From: an uncultured Blautia sp.
Lineage (GTDB): Bacteria; Bacillota; Clostridia; Lachnospirales; Lachnospiraceae
Direction of reading: 5' to 3'
NCBI GenBank assembly: GCA_900553515.1
Contig: USDN01000040.1
Coordinates: forward strand, 1 to 25,095
Length of the DNA stretch: 25,095 nucleotides
In this document: piece by piece, positions 7,835 through 15,138 of the stretch
How the letters are laid out: each line of letters begins with the position of its first letter
Numbering within the stretch: the first letter of the stretch is position 1
Translations under genes and position numbers: made by a program
The notes under the pieces: model-generated
Databases searched by the model: none
Told to the model about the DNA's origin: nothing
What the model saw: only the letters and a program-made list of their open reading frames with translations

Positions 7835-8657
7835 ACACCTTGATATGGTGAAGGACATTTTCGTAGGTTCCCTGCACCATAGCCTCATTAAGTGAAAAAT
7901 AATTGTGTTTTTCCGGTGTCTGCAGATACTCTTCTGCTCTTTTGACCAGACGATTGAAGCTTGCCGTAGCAATATTTACCTTAATGATACCAAGGGAAAT
8001 GGCCTTCTGGAAATCCTCATCTGTAATTCCGCTTCCGCCGTGAAGCACCAGAGGAAGATTTGTATTTCTGCTTATTTTTTCCAGAACATCAAATGCAAGT
8101 ACGGGAGCTGTAGGATAGTTTCCATGGGCATTTCCGATTGCTACGGCAAGTGCATCGATTCCTGTTTTTTCGCAGAATATTTTTGCATCCTCAGGATCAG
8201 TGCAGCGTATTCCATGATCCGTGCTTCCGTCCTCGCTTCCGCCAACCAGACCCAGTTCTGCCTCGACAGTTGCCCCATACTCTGCTGCAATTTCAACCAC
8301 CTCTCTGGTCCTTTTGATATTTTCTTCAAAGGGAAAAGAGGAGCTGTCATACATAACTGACGTAAAACCAAACTCCAGAGCTTTCTTTACTGTTTCCACG
8401 GTCAGTCCGTGATCCAGATGTACTGCAACATCCACCTTTGCTTCCTTTGCCGCTTGGACCATCATAGGTCCCATAAGCGCAAGCGGGGAATGTTTCAGTC
8501 GGACTTCCGCAATCTGAAGGATAATTGGTGTTTCCAGTTCTTCTGCTGCCTGAACGGCTCCTTTTACCATTTCCATATTTCCCACACTGAAAGCGCCAAC
8601 TCCTCTGCCTTCTGCTTTTGCCTGCTGAAGCAGTTTATTCATTGTTACCAATGCCAT
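7812..8657 (-). CDS. iolJ: Class II aldolase for 2-deoxy-5-keto-gluconate 6-phosphate (IolJ-like)
   Basis: A zinc-dependent class II aldolase of 281 residues, related to fructose-bisphosphate aldolase. Seen residues are HLDHG (80-84; catalytic Asp82, zinc ligand His83), Glu132/Glu134, His178 in GNAHG and His206 in HGGSG. As the last gene of an iolCDB unit it should cleave 2-deoxy-5-keto-gluconate 6-phosphate to dihydroxyacetone phosphate and malonic semialdehyde. A role as ordinary fructose-bisphosphate aldolase cannot be excluded from sequence. The frame is open upstream to a GTG at 8666, but AGGAG is spaced 8 nt from the ATG at 8657, which I chose. The start overlaps the end of the MFS gene by 23 nt, suggesting translational coupling. 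Confidence 0.88.
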   Translation of the reverse strand: MALVTMNKLLQQAKAEGRGVGAFSVGNMEMVKGAVQAAEELETPIILQIAEVRLKHSPLALMGPMMVQAAKEAKVDVAVHLDHGLTVETVKKALEFGFTSVMYDSSSFPFEENIKRTREVVEIAAEYGATVEAELGLVGGSEDGSTDHGIRCTDPEDAKIFCEKTGIDALAVAIGNAHGNYPTAPVLAFDVLEKISRNTNLPLVLHGGSGITDEDFQKAISLGIIKVNIATASFNRLVKRAEEYLQTPEKHNYFSLNEAMVQGTYENVLHHIKVFNGVQPV

Positions 8658-9882
8658 AATCATCACTCCTGTCTGACTTATTCAATGTTATCCGCAGCAT
8701 TTCGATAAATACAAAAGCTGCTGCCGCAAAGACTGCCCCTGCTGCAAAAACATATCTCATTCCATTTTCCCCAACATTGATCATCCTGGTAAGAACCGGA
8801 GTCCCAAAGGTAGCGATCACAATTCCCAGCATGACAAACCCATAGTTTTCACCTGCATGCCGGATACCAAATACCGAACTTGTAAGAGAAGGAAAGCTCC
8901 CCATAATTCCACCATAGCAGCCATAGATCAGGATCACCGCTATGGTAGCTCCGTAAGAATCGGAAAAACATAACAGTATCATGGCCGCTGCTGCAATGAC
9001 CAGAACCCCCTTGACACATACGATTCTTCCAACTTTATCTGCAAGAGAAGGCAGCACCAGCCTGGTCAGGGCATTTACCACTGATCCGATCATAACGGAA
9101 CTGACAGCCGCCGCTGCAGGTATCCCCAGTTCAAGCTGATAGCTTTGTGAAATCGGGGAAATCATAAAATATGAGATCAGTCCAAACAACATGGTCGCAA
9201 GAAGAAAATAGAACTGTTTCGTACGAAGCATTTCCCCGGAGGTATACTGTCTGCATGTGCTTTGCGCTTCCGCCATACCCGTCTTTGCAGTCTCTCTGTT
9301 TTCTTCAGGAGATGCAAAAAACAGGCTGCTCAGGATCCATGCCGCAGCCATAAGGATTCCTACAGTAAGAAGTGTGGCTTTTGGTCCTTCTTTCTCCAGA
9401 AGCTGCCGGCTCAATGGAGCCATAAAAAGCCCGCATAATCCGTTGGCAGTGACCACAATCCCGGATGCAAAACCTGTTCTGTCAGGGAACCACTGCTGGG
9501 CGGCCGCCAGTATCACCGTATACATCATTCCCTGTCCAAGCCCCTGCATCACACCATAAGTCAGATACATAGGAATCGGAGAAGAAACCAGAGAAAATGC
9601 TGACATCAGGATTCCGGCAGAAAGCAGTCCGCCGCCCAGAATCAGAACCTTTCTTGGACCGAAGCGGTTCTGCATACGGCCTCCCAGGATATTTCCAAAA
9701 ACAAAAGCGCTCAGTGCCAGATAAAAGCACATAGCCCCCTGGTCCTGGGTCCATCCGGTGCCTTCTGTTACATAAGGCTGGTAGATGGACCAGACGTGGG
9801 GAAATCCGGTAAAAAATATCGCAAAGGCACCTGTGAACATCATCAAAAACCGCTGTCTTTTCTGTGTCCCTGCTGTTTTCAT
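8635..9882 (-). CDS. MFS transporter, oxalate/formate antiporter (OFA) family
   Basis: A 415-residue inner-membrane transporter with about 12 hydrophobic helices. An OFA-type signature QQWFPDRTGFASG follows helix 4. OFA members mostly move small mono- or dicarboxylates such as oxalate, formate and lactate. The ATG at 9882 has AAGGAG 8 nt upstream. It begins 17 nt after the iron alcohol dehydrogenase gene and overlaps iolJ. Lying inside the inositol unit, next to an oxidoreductase, it more plausibly exports an acidic end product (3-hydroxypropionate is my proposal) than imports inositol, for which the GPH transporter of the neighbouring unit is available. The substrate is inferred. Confidence 0.85.
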   Translation of the reverse strand: MKTAGTQKRQRFLMMFTGAFAIFFTGFPHVWSIYQPYVTEGTGWTQDQGAMCFYLALSAFVFGNILGGRMQNRFGPRKVLILGGGLLSAGILMSAFSLVSSPIPMYLTYGVMQGLGQGMMYTVILAAAQQWFPDRTGFASGIVVTANGLCGLFMAPLSRQLLEKEGPKATLLTVGILMAAAWILSSLFFASPEENRETAKTGMAEAQSTCRQYTSGEMLRTKQFYFLLATMLFGLISYFMISPISQSYQLELGIPAAAAVSSVMIGSVVNALTRLVLPSLADKVGRIVCVKGVLVIAAAAMILLCFSDSYGATIAVILIYGCYGGIMGSFPSLTSSVFGIRHAGENYGFVMLGIVIATFGTPVLTRMINVGENGMRYVFAAGAVFAAAAFVFIEMLRITLNKSDRSDDYGIGNNE

Positions 9883-9899
9883 ATATGTACTCCTTTTTA

Positions 9900-11051
9900 T
9901 TACCAGAGATTTCTGTACATTTCTTTTACATCATCCTCTTTAATATCACGGATCGTATTCTGAGGACTTCCGCTTTCCATTGCGTCATGTGCCATTTTGT
10001 CGATCACGTCAAAGAATTCTTCTTTCTGGATTCCGTATTCTTCCAGAGTTGGGGTCTCCAGCTCTTTTGTAAGATCTGCCACTGCCTGAAGGAATTTTTC
10101 AGCAGCAGTTTTGTCAGAATCCTCCCCGTCAGCAGCTCCGATGGCTCTTCCCAGATCTCCGAAACGATCATATGCTCCCTCCAGAGCGAAGCCAAGGCAT
10201 ACCTTCATCAGCATGGCATTGGAAAGTCCATGTGCCACATGGAAGAGTGCGCCGATGGGACGGCTCATTCCATGGATCAAGGTTACTGAAGCGTTGTTAA
10301 AAGCAATTCCTGCTTCAAGAGCTGCAACAGACATTTCCACTCTTGCCTCTTCATTTTTTCCATCATGGAATGCAGTCGGAAGATATTTAAAAATACGTTT
10401 TACCGCTGACAGAGCAAAAGTATCGGAAAGTGTCTGTGATTTTCTGGATGTATATGCTTCCACTGCATGACAGAGCGCATCCAGTCCGGTAGCAGCTGTG
10501 ATCTTCGGAGGCGCAGTCATAGTAAACTGCGGGTCGATCACTGCCAGTGCAGGCATCAGGACCTTTCCCTTTAACAGCATCTTGATATTATTTACAGTAT
10601 CTGTAATGATCGTAAACTGTGTTGCCTCGGATCCGGTTCCTGCGGTAGTCGGAATGGCAACCATAGGAGGCATTTCCACATCAATGACTTTACCCATATA
10701 ATCACAGATGCTTCCTCCGTCTGCTACAAGAGATCCGATGGCTTTCATGGAGTCGATAGGGCTTCCACCTCCAAGAGCTACCAGAAAATCGCACGCTTCC
10801 TCTTTATACACTTTCAGACCGGCTTCGATCATTTTGTCTGTAGGTTCTCCTGTGATCCCGGAATAGATCACATATTCAATTCCCTGATTTTTCAGGGCAG
10901 CTTCAACCTTTGCACAGTTGCCAAGATCAATCATTACATTATCTGTTACGATCATTGCCTTTTTTCCAAGTTGTTTCATGGAAGCTTCTGCCATATCCAA
11001 AGCTCCTGCGCCGGTGATGATCTGTCCCGGTACGATAAATTCTCTTGCCAT
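9900..11051 (-). CDS. Iron-containing alcohol dehydrogenase (candidate malonic semialdehyde reductase)
   Basis: An NAD(P)-dependent group III alcohol dehydrogenase of 383 residues, the normal length. It has a GGGSP dinucleotide motif near residue 94 and the four metal ligands Asp191, His195, His260 and His274. Their spacing, 4 and 14 residues within the pairs, is that of the family. The frame extends 30 codons upstream. However, AAGGAGG lies 8 nt before the ATG at 11051, and the sequence from there matches a family N-terminus. It is embedded between iolB and the OFA transporter, where iolA would be expected in other organisms. Related enzymes reduce acid aldehydes such as succinic semialdehyde and sulfoacetaldehyde. 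I infer reduction of malonic semialdehyde to 3-hydroxypropionate. Confidence 0.92.
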   Translation of the reverse strand: MAREFIVPGQIITGAGALDMAEASMKQLGKKAMIVTDNVMIDLGNCAKVEAALKNQGIEYVIYSGITGEPTDKMIEAGLKVYKEEACDFLVALGGGSPIDSMKAIGSLVADGGSICDYMGKVIDVEMPPMVAIPTTAGTGSEATQFTIITDTVNNIKMLLKGKVLMPALAVIDPQFTMTAPPKITAATGLDALCHAVEAYTSRKSQTLSDTFALSAVKRIFKYLPTAFHDGKNEEARVEMSVAALEAGIAFNNASVTLIHGMSRPIGALFHVAHGLSNAMLMKVCLGFALEGAYDRFGDLGRAIGAADGEDSDKTAAEKFLQAVADLTKELETPTLEEYGIQKEEFFDVIDKMAHDAMESGSPQNTIRDIKEDDVKEMYRNLW

Positions 11052-11064
11052 AGTCTTTTCCTCC

Positions 11065-11850
11065 TTAAAACTGTGCGTCATGAAGCCATGTATAACGTTC
11101 GTCTTCACAACGGTCTGTCTGAAGCCATGGATTTCCATCAATATGACGGATCATCCAGCATGTATACATCTGAAATCCCGGTGCTACCGCCTGAGGATGC
11201 AGTTCTCCTCCCGGAATCGCAGAAAAACTGTTGTTTACACTTTTAAAAACCTGATCTCCTACAAAGCTTGCCCCGAAGCCCTCCGGTCTGTCAAATTTAA
11301 ACAGATATGTTTCCGGCTGGGGATGTCTGTGGGGAAGATAGCCGGACCAGTTTCCACGGTCATTTAACACTTCTCCAAGTACCATATTGGATTTCGGTGA
11401 AATATCATGGTCAAAAATCGTATTTACCCGACGTTTTGCAACATTCCCGAATTTCCCTACGCTGGAATAGCCCCACGGCGCGTCTTCCGGCGCGTAAAGC
11501 CGGCTGTCAAAGCTGTTTTCATTTTTTGTGCACTGTACCAGGATCTCTGATTCCTGTTCAGCTATAACCTTTATTTCATGAGAGCCGGATACATGAACGC
11601 ACCAGGGTCCCTCTGTAAAGACATTTTTTCTGCTTACTGTTTTTTCGGAATCGTCCCACTGATATGTGATCTTTCCGGAAAGAAGAAGAACTGCTGTTTC
11701 CTCACCTTCCCGATAAAAAGATCTCTTCTCTCCTGCTGCCATACGATACACACGAATATCCATCATCATTTCACTGTATTCATTGTCATAGGTCGTCAGG
11801 ATCATTTCTCCTTTTTCATCAAATTCCGGGTATCCAAAAACCTTGCCCAT
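11065..11850 (-). CDS. iolB: 5-deoxy-glucuronate isomerase
   Basis: A cytoplasmic cupin enzyme that isomerises 5-deoxy-D-glucuronate to 2-deoxy-5-keto-D-gluconate in inositol breakdown. The 261 residues cover two cupin halves. The C-terminal one carries the metal site His174, His176 and Glu180 (HRHPQPE) with His218 (GELHPQA), the arrangement of the KduI/IolB family. The ATG at 11850 follows GGGAGG at 7 nt. It lies between iolD (19 nt) and the iron alcohol dehydrogenase gene (13 nt), in pathway-related order. Confidence 0.95.
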   Translation of the reverse strand: MGKVFGYPEFDEKGEMILTTYDNEYSEMMMDIRVYRMAAGEKRSFYREGEETAVLLLSGKITYQWDDSEKTVSRKNVFTEGPWCVHVSGSHEIKVIAEQESEILVQCTKNENSFDSRLYAPEDAPWGYSSVGKFGNVAKRRVNTIFDHDISPKSNMVLGEVLNDRGNWSGYLPHRHPQPETYLFKFDRPEGFGASFVGDQVFKSVNNSFSAIPGGELHPQAVAPGFQMYTCWMIRHIDGNPWLQTDRCEDERYTWLHDAQF

Positions 11851-11869
11851 TCTGATACCTCCCTTTCTA

Positions 11870-13801
11870 TCAATAATCTCTTGCCGCTCTTCTGCCTTCC
11901 ATAACGCCTTCGCAGGCCTCTCTTACGGATTCTTTTGCAGAAGTCGTTGCAATTCCTACGTTCCACCAGGACTCATATCCGTCTGTCATAGTCTTCGGAA
12001 TCACCTTCAGATCAAAAAGACAGGCTTTTGTCTGTTTTTTGGCATCTGTAAGAGCTGCTTCCAGTTCTCCAATGGTTTTGCAGGTGTATGTTTTTAATCC
12101 ATATCCTTCACCGATCCTGGCATAATCTACCGGGATCAGATCTCCGCATGGCTTCTTACCGTCTGTATAACGGAATTCTGTTGCAATACTTCCGATTCCA
12201 TGATTCATCTCAAGATTATTGATACATCCGAATCCGCAGTTATCAAACACCAGGATGTTTACTTTCTTACGTTCCTGCATGATGGTCATGATCTCGCTGT
12301 GGAGCATCTGGAAACTGGAATCTCCCACTACACAGTAAACCTCATTGTCAGGTTCCGCAAATTTTACTCCAAGAGTAGCGGCCACTTCATAACCCATACA
12401 GGAATAACCGTATTCTGCATGGTATCCGCCTCTCTTATCTGTTGTCCACATTCTCTGCATACAGCTTGGAAGGGATCCTCCTGCGGTGATCACAGTCGCA
12501 TCTTCATCAATAGTTCTTCGAAGTGCTGCAAGCGCTGCTGTCTGAGTGATCTTTCCATCGGTGAGCTTTACAAACTCCGGAATGGTTCTTGGATCTCTTG
12601 CCTTGATCATCGGCTCAAAATCATCACCTGTATACTGGATGCTGCCAAGACGCTCCATTTCTTTGTCCCAGATCTGCTTTGCCTCCTGGATCTCTGTGGT
12701 ATATCCGGATCTGTAGCCTTTTTCACGAAGCATATCTGCCAGCGCTTCTACGGTTGCTTTTGCATCTCCCACAGCTTTTACTGCATCCATCTTGTACGCG
12801 TGATATCTGCAGTTATTAATGGTAACAAATTTTACATTTTCGTTTTTATAAAGCCATTTGGAGCTTGTGGTAAAATCAGAAAGTCTGGATCCAATTGCGA
12901 TCACCACATCTGCATCTCTTGCAATCACATTTGACGCATAAGTACCAGTAACACCAATTCCCCCAAGGCAGTAAGGATCGCTGGATTTACATGCACTCTT
13001 ACCTGCCTGTGTTTCGCCAAATGGGATATGGAATTCATGACAGAAATTTTCAACGGTTTCCCCTGCTTCAGAATATTTTACTCCGCCGCCTACGATCACA
13101 AGTGGTTTTTTCGCCGCTGCAATAACCTCTGCGATATCTTCCAGTTCTTCCTGAACGGCTGCTGGTCTTGTGATTCTGTGTACACGTTTCTTAAAGAAAT
13201 ATTCCGGGAAATCATAAGATTCACCTTCTACATCCTGGCAAAGGGCGATGCAGCAGGCTCCTGTTTCCGCCGGATCTGTCAGAACTCTCATGGCATTAAT
13301 CAGAGCTGTCATGATCATCTCCGGTCTTGTGATACGATCCCAATATTTGCATACCGGCTTAAATGCATCATTTGTTGTGACTGCCAGGCTGCTGCTCTGT
13401 TCCAGCTGCTGAAGAACAGGATCCGGCTGGCGGGAAGCAAAGGTATCTGCCGGAAAAACAAGAAGAGGGATATTATTTACTGTGGCTGTTGCACAGGCAG
13501 TTACCATATTGGCTGCTCCCGGACCTACAGAAGATGCACAGGCAATGATTTTTTTACGATTGCTCTGTTTTGCAAAAGCAATTGCTGTATGGCACATTCC
13601 CTGCTCGTTTCTTCCCTGCAGTACTCTCAGCTGTCCCGGATCAGAGTCCAGCGCCTCTCCAAGACCTACTGCAATCCCGTGTCCAAAAATGGTGAAGAAA
13701 CCTTCTACAAATTTCGTTTCTTCTCCGTCCATTTTTACATACTGATTATCAAGAAATTTTACAATTGCCTGAGCTACTGTCATTCGGATGGTCTTTGTCA
13801 T
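11870..13801 (-). CDS. iolD: 3D-(3,5/4)-trihydroxycyclohexane-1,2-dione hydrolase (TPP enzyme)
   Basis: This enzyme opens the cyclohexane ring of the diketo-inositol intermediate to give 5-deoxy-glucuronate, using thiamine diphosphate. At 643 residues it is the expected length. Visible are the N-terminal TPP pyrimidine domain with catalytic Glu66 in RNEQG, a central NAD/FAD-like domain, and the C-terminal TPP-Mg2+ motif starting GDSS (493) and ending DN (520-521). The ribosome site AGGAGG lies 8 nt before the ATG, just after the iolC stop (12 nt gap). It is full-length, with no sign of damage. Confidence 0.97.
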   Translation of the reverse strand: MTKTIRMTVAQAIVKFLDNQYVKMDGEETKFVEGFFTIFGHGIAVGLGEALDSDPGQLRVLQGRNEQGMCHTAIAFAKQSNRKKIIACASSVGPGAANMVTACATATVNNIPLLVFPADTFASRQPDPVLQQLEQSSSLAVTTNDAFKPVCKYWDRITRPEMIMTALINAMRVLTDPAETGACCIALCQDVEGESYDFPEYFFKKRVHRITRPAAVQEELEDIAEVIAAAKKPLVIVGGGVKYSEAGETVENFCHEFHIPFGETQAGKSACKSSDPYCLGGIGVTGTYASNVIARDADVVIAIGSRLSDFTTSSKWLYKNENVKFVTINNCRYHAYKMDAVKAVGDAKATVEALADMLREKGYRSGYTTEIQEAKQIWDKEMERLGSIQYTGDDFEPMIKARDPRTIPEFVKLTDGKITQTAALAALRRTIDEDATVITAGGSLPSCMQRMWTTDKRGGYHAEYGYSCMGYEVAATLGVKFAEPDNEVYCVVGDSSFQMLHSEIMTIMQERKKVNILVFDNCGFGCINNLEMNHGIGSIATEFRYTDGKKPCGDLIPVDYARIGEGYGLKTYTCKTIGELEAALTDAKKQTKACLFDLKVIPKTMTDGYESWWNVGIATTSAKESVREACEGVMEGRRAARDY

Positions 13802-13813
13802 AATATGTTCCTC

Positions 13814-14848
13814 CTATACTCTGGCGATCATTTCGCCGAATTTCTCTTTTTCTTCTTTTATAAATGCATGTACTTCTTCCGGTCCCGGAAGGGAATCGGA
13901 ACAGTTGTTGCTCCTTACCATCATAGATGCCTCTGCGGATCCAAATTCCAGGCAGTCAATGATCTCCCAGCCCTGATAGAGTCCATATAAAAATCCTGAG
14001 CCATAACCATCGCCTCCGCCAAAGCCTTTGCGTGCTTCTACAGGAAATGGCTTAATGCTGAAGCTCTGTCCGTCGCAGGTATAGGCAGTTGAGCCTTTCA
14101 TACCATGCTTGATCACAACGATCTTTGCTCTGCAGGACTGCCAGTAAGCCGCGCTTTCTTCATCCGTCATACCTGGTCTGATCAGTTTTTCTGTCAGATC
14201 AAACTCTTCTCTGGAACCCATGATGATGTCAGCTTCTTTTGCTACCATTGAATAATAGATTGCAATCTCATCTGTATTTTTCCAGTTGTATTCACGGTAA
14301 TCAATGTCAAAAATAATTTTGGTATCATTTTTCTTTGCGAGCATCACTGCCTTCAGTGCCGCTTCACGGGAAGGACTTTCTGCAAGTGCCGTGCCGGAGA
14401 TCAGGATCGATTTCGCTTCTCTGATGTAATCTTCATCAATGTCATCTACATGAAGCTGCAGGTCCGCGATCTTGTTTCTGTACATCAGGATACTGCTCTC
14501 CTTTGGAGAAAGCATTTCTGTGAATGTAAGACCCAGCTTTTCTCCGTTTGTGCATCTGGTGATATGAGAAGTGTCAATGCCCTGTTCCTGGAAATATTCT
14601 GTCACAAAATCTCCAAACTGATCGTCTGATACTTTGCCGATAAATCCGGCCTTCATTCCATGATGTGTCACGCCGACTGCAATGTTGGCAGGTGAACCAC
14701 CGACAAATTTTTCAAAGGTATGTACCTTTTTCAGCGGTTTAAACTCTTCTTTTACCTGGTCGTTGTATGCAGGATTGAAGTCGATCGCTACTCTACCCAG
14801 TAATATGAGATCGTATTTTCTGCTTTCATCGAATTTAATATATTCCAT
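13814..14848 (-). CDS. iolC: 5-dehydro-2-deoxygluconokinase
   Basis: A PfkB/ribokinase-family sugar kinase of 344 residues that phosphorylates 2-deoxy-5-keto-D-gluconate with ATP. Visible are the N-terminal substrate region with VGGSPANIAVG (about 49-59) and the C-terminal anion-hole motif GGGDGYGSGF with catalytic Asp280. GGAGG sits 6 nt before the ATG at 14848. It is the first gene of the iolC-D-B-adh-OFA-iolJ unit, and its promoter carries an operator-like inverted repeat. The kinase family is certain; the IolC assignment comes from its neighbours and overall resemblance. Confidence 0.94.
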   Translation of the reverse strand: MEYIKFDESRKYDLILLGRVAIDFNPAYNDQVKEEFKPLKKVHTFEKFVGGSPANIAVGVTHHGMKAGFIGKVSDDQFGDFVTEYFQEQGIDTSHITRCTNGEKLGLTFTEMLSPKESSILMYRNKIADLQLHVDDIDEDYIREAKSILISGTALAESPSREAALKAVMLAKKNDTKIIFDIDYREYNWKNTDEIAIYYSMVAKEADIIMGSREEFDLTEKLIRPGMTDEESAAYWQSCRAKIVVIKHGMKGSTAYTCDGQSFSIKPFPVEARKGFGGGDGYGSGFLYGLYQGWEIIDCLEFGSAEASMMVRSNNCSDSLPGPEEVHAFIKEEKEKFGEMIARV

Positions 14849-14870
14849 TTCCTACCTCCACTTTTTATTC

Positions 14871-14885
14871 GCGTTCATTGCGTGC
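14871..14885. promoter_or_regulatory. Degenerate second operator-like site in the iolC leader
   Basis: GCGTGC (14880-14885) is an intact half-site with the same T-rich flank as the sites at 14918 and 24061. GCG (14871-14873) is a weak partner, with 6 nt between them. It lies between the promoter and the iolC ribosome site. Confidence 0.35.
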
Positions 14886-14911
14886 TTTTTGATTCATCTT
14901 TTTGTGTTTTT

Positions 14912-14940
14912 ATATTAGCACGCTTTATTAGTGCGTGCAA
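14912..14940 (-). promoter_or_regulatory. Promoter of the iolC unit
   Basis: On the minus strand, -35 TTGCAC (14935-14940) and -10 TAATAT (14912-14917) are separated by exactly 17 nt. The spacer is filled by the inverted repeat at 14918-14938, so a bound protein would block polymerase. The predicted leader is about 60 nt. Confidence 0.65.
14918..14938. promoter_or_regulatory. Operator-like inverted repeat in the iolC promoter
   Basis: GCACGC (14918-14923) and GCGTGC (14933-14938) are exact inverted arms 9 nt apart. The same arms recur over the lacI promoter (24061-24084) with 8 nt between them. The likely binder is the LacI-family protein encoded at 22958-23980; this is an inference from shared motif and position. 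Confidence 0.6.
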
Positions 14941-14978
14941 TATGTTTTTCGCACTTTCTTTGTTTTTCTATATTTTAT

Positions 14979-15002
14979 ACAAATAAAGCTTCCTTTATTT
15001 GT
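14979..15002. repeat. Inverted repeat upstream of the iolC promoter
   Basis: ACAAATAAAG (14979-14988) and CTTTATTTGT (14993-15002) are perfect 10-bp arms with a 4-nt loop. It is AT-rich and lies about 40 nt upstream of the iolC -35 box. It has no U-tract, so it is probably not a terminator and may be a protein-binding site. No function is assigned. Confidence 0.5.
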
Positions 15003-15019
15003 GTAAAATCCATAATCTC

Positions 15020-15044
15020 TTTCGATTTTTGCCTATAATCGAAA
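15020..15044. repeat. Second inverted repeat upstream of iolC
   Basis: TTTCGATT (15020-15027) and AATCGAAA (15037-15044) are exact 8-bp arms separated by 9 nt, a geometry typical of a dimeric protein site. It lies between the GPH gene terminator and the iolC promoter. No binder is identified. Confidence 0.45.
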
Positions 15045-15079
15045 TATTTGTCAAACTTTTTCTTACGATTTCATCACGT

Positions 15080-15111
15080 AAAAAGGCACGCGTGCTTTTG
15101 CGTGCCTTTTT
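15080..15111. terminator. Terminator of the iolE-iolG-GPH unit
   Basis: GGCACGC (15085-15091) pairs with GCGTGCC (15100-15106) around an 8-nt loop. TTTTT follows on both strands, so it can work in either direction. It lies about 30 nt past the GPH transporter stop. The stem arms contain the same GCACGC/GCGTGC pair as the putative operators. Confidence 0.85.
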
Positions 15112-15138
15112 CGTTATTCTGTACCTGTAATCTCAGCA

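Noticed and set aside
6953..7972. Minus-strand open frame of 339 codons across sdaAA, the HAD gene and iolJ
   Set aside because: It overlaps three well-supported genes in other frames and has no family resemblance.
13028..13990. Plus-strand open frame opposite iolD and iolC
   Set aside because: Cys/Phe-rich shadow translation antisense to two clear enzymes.
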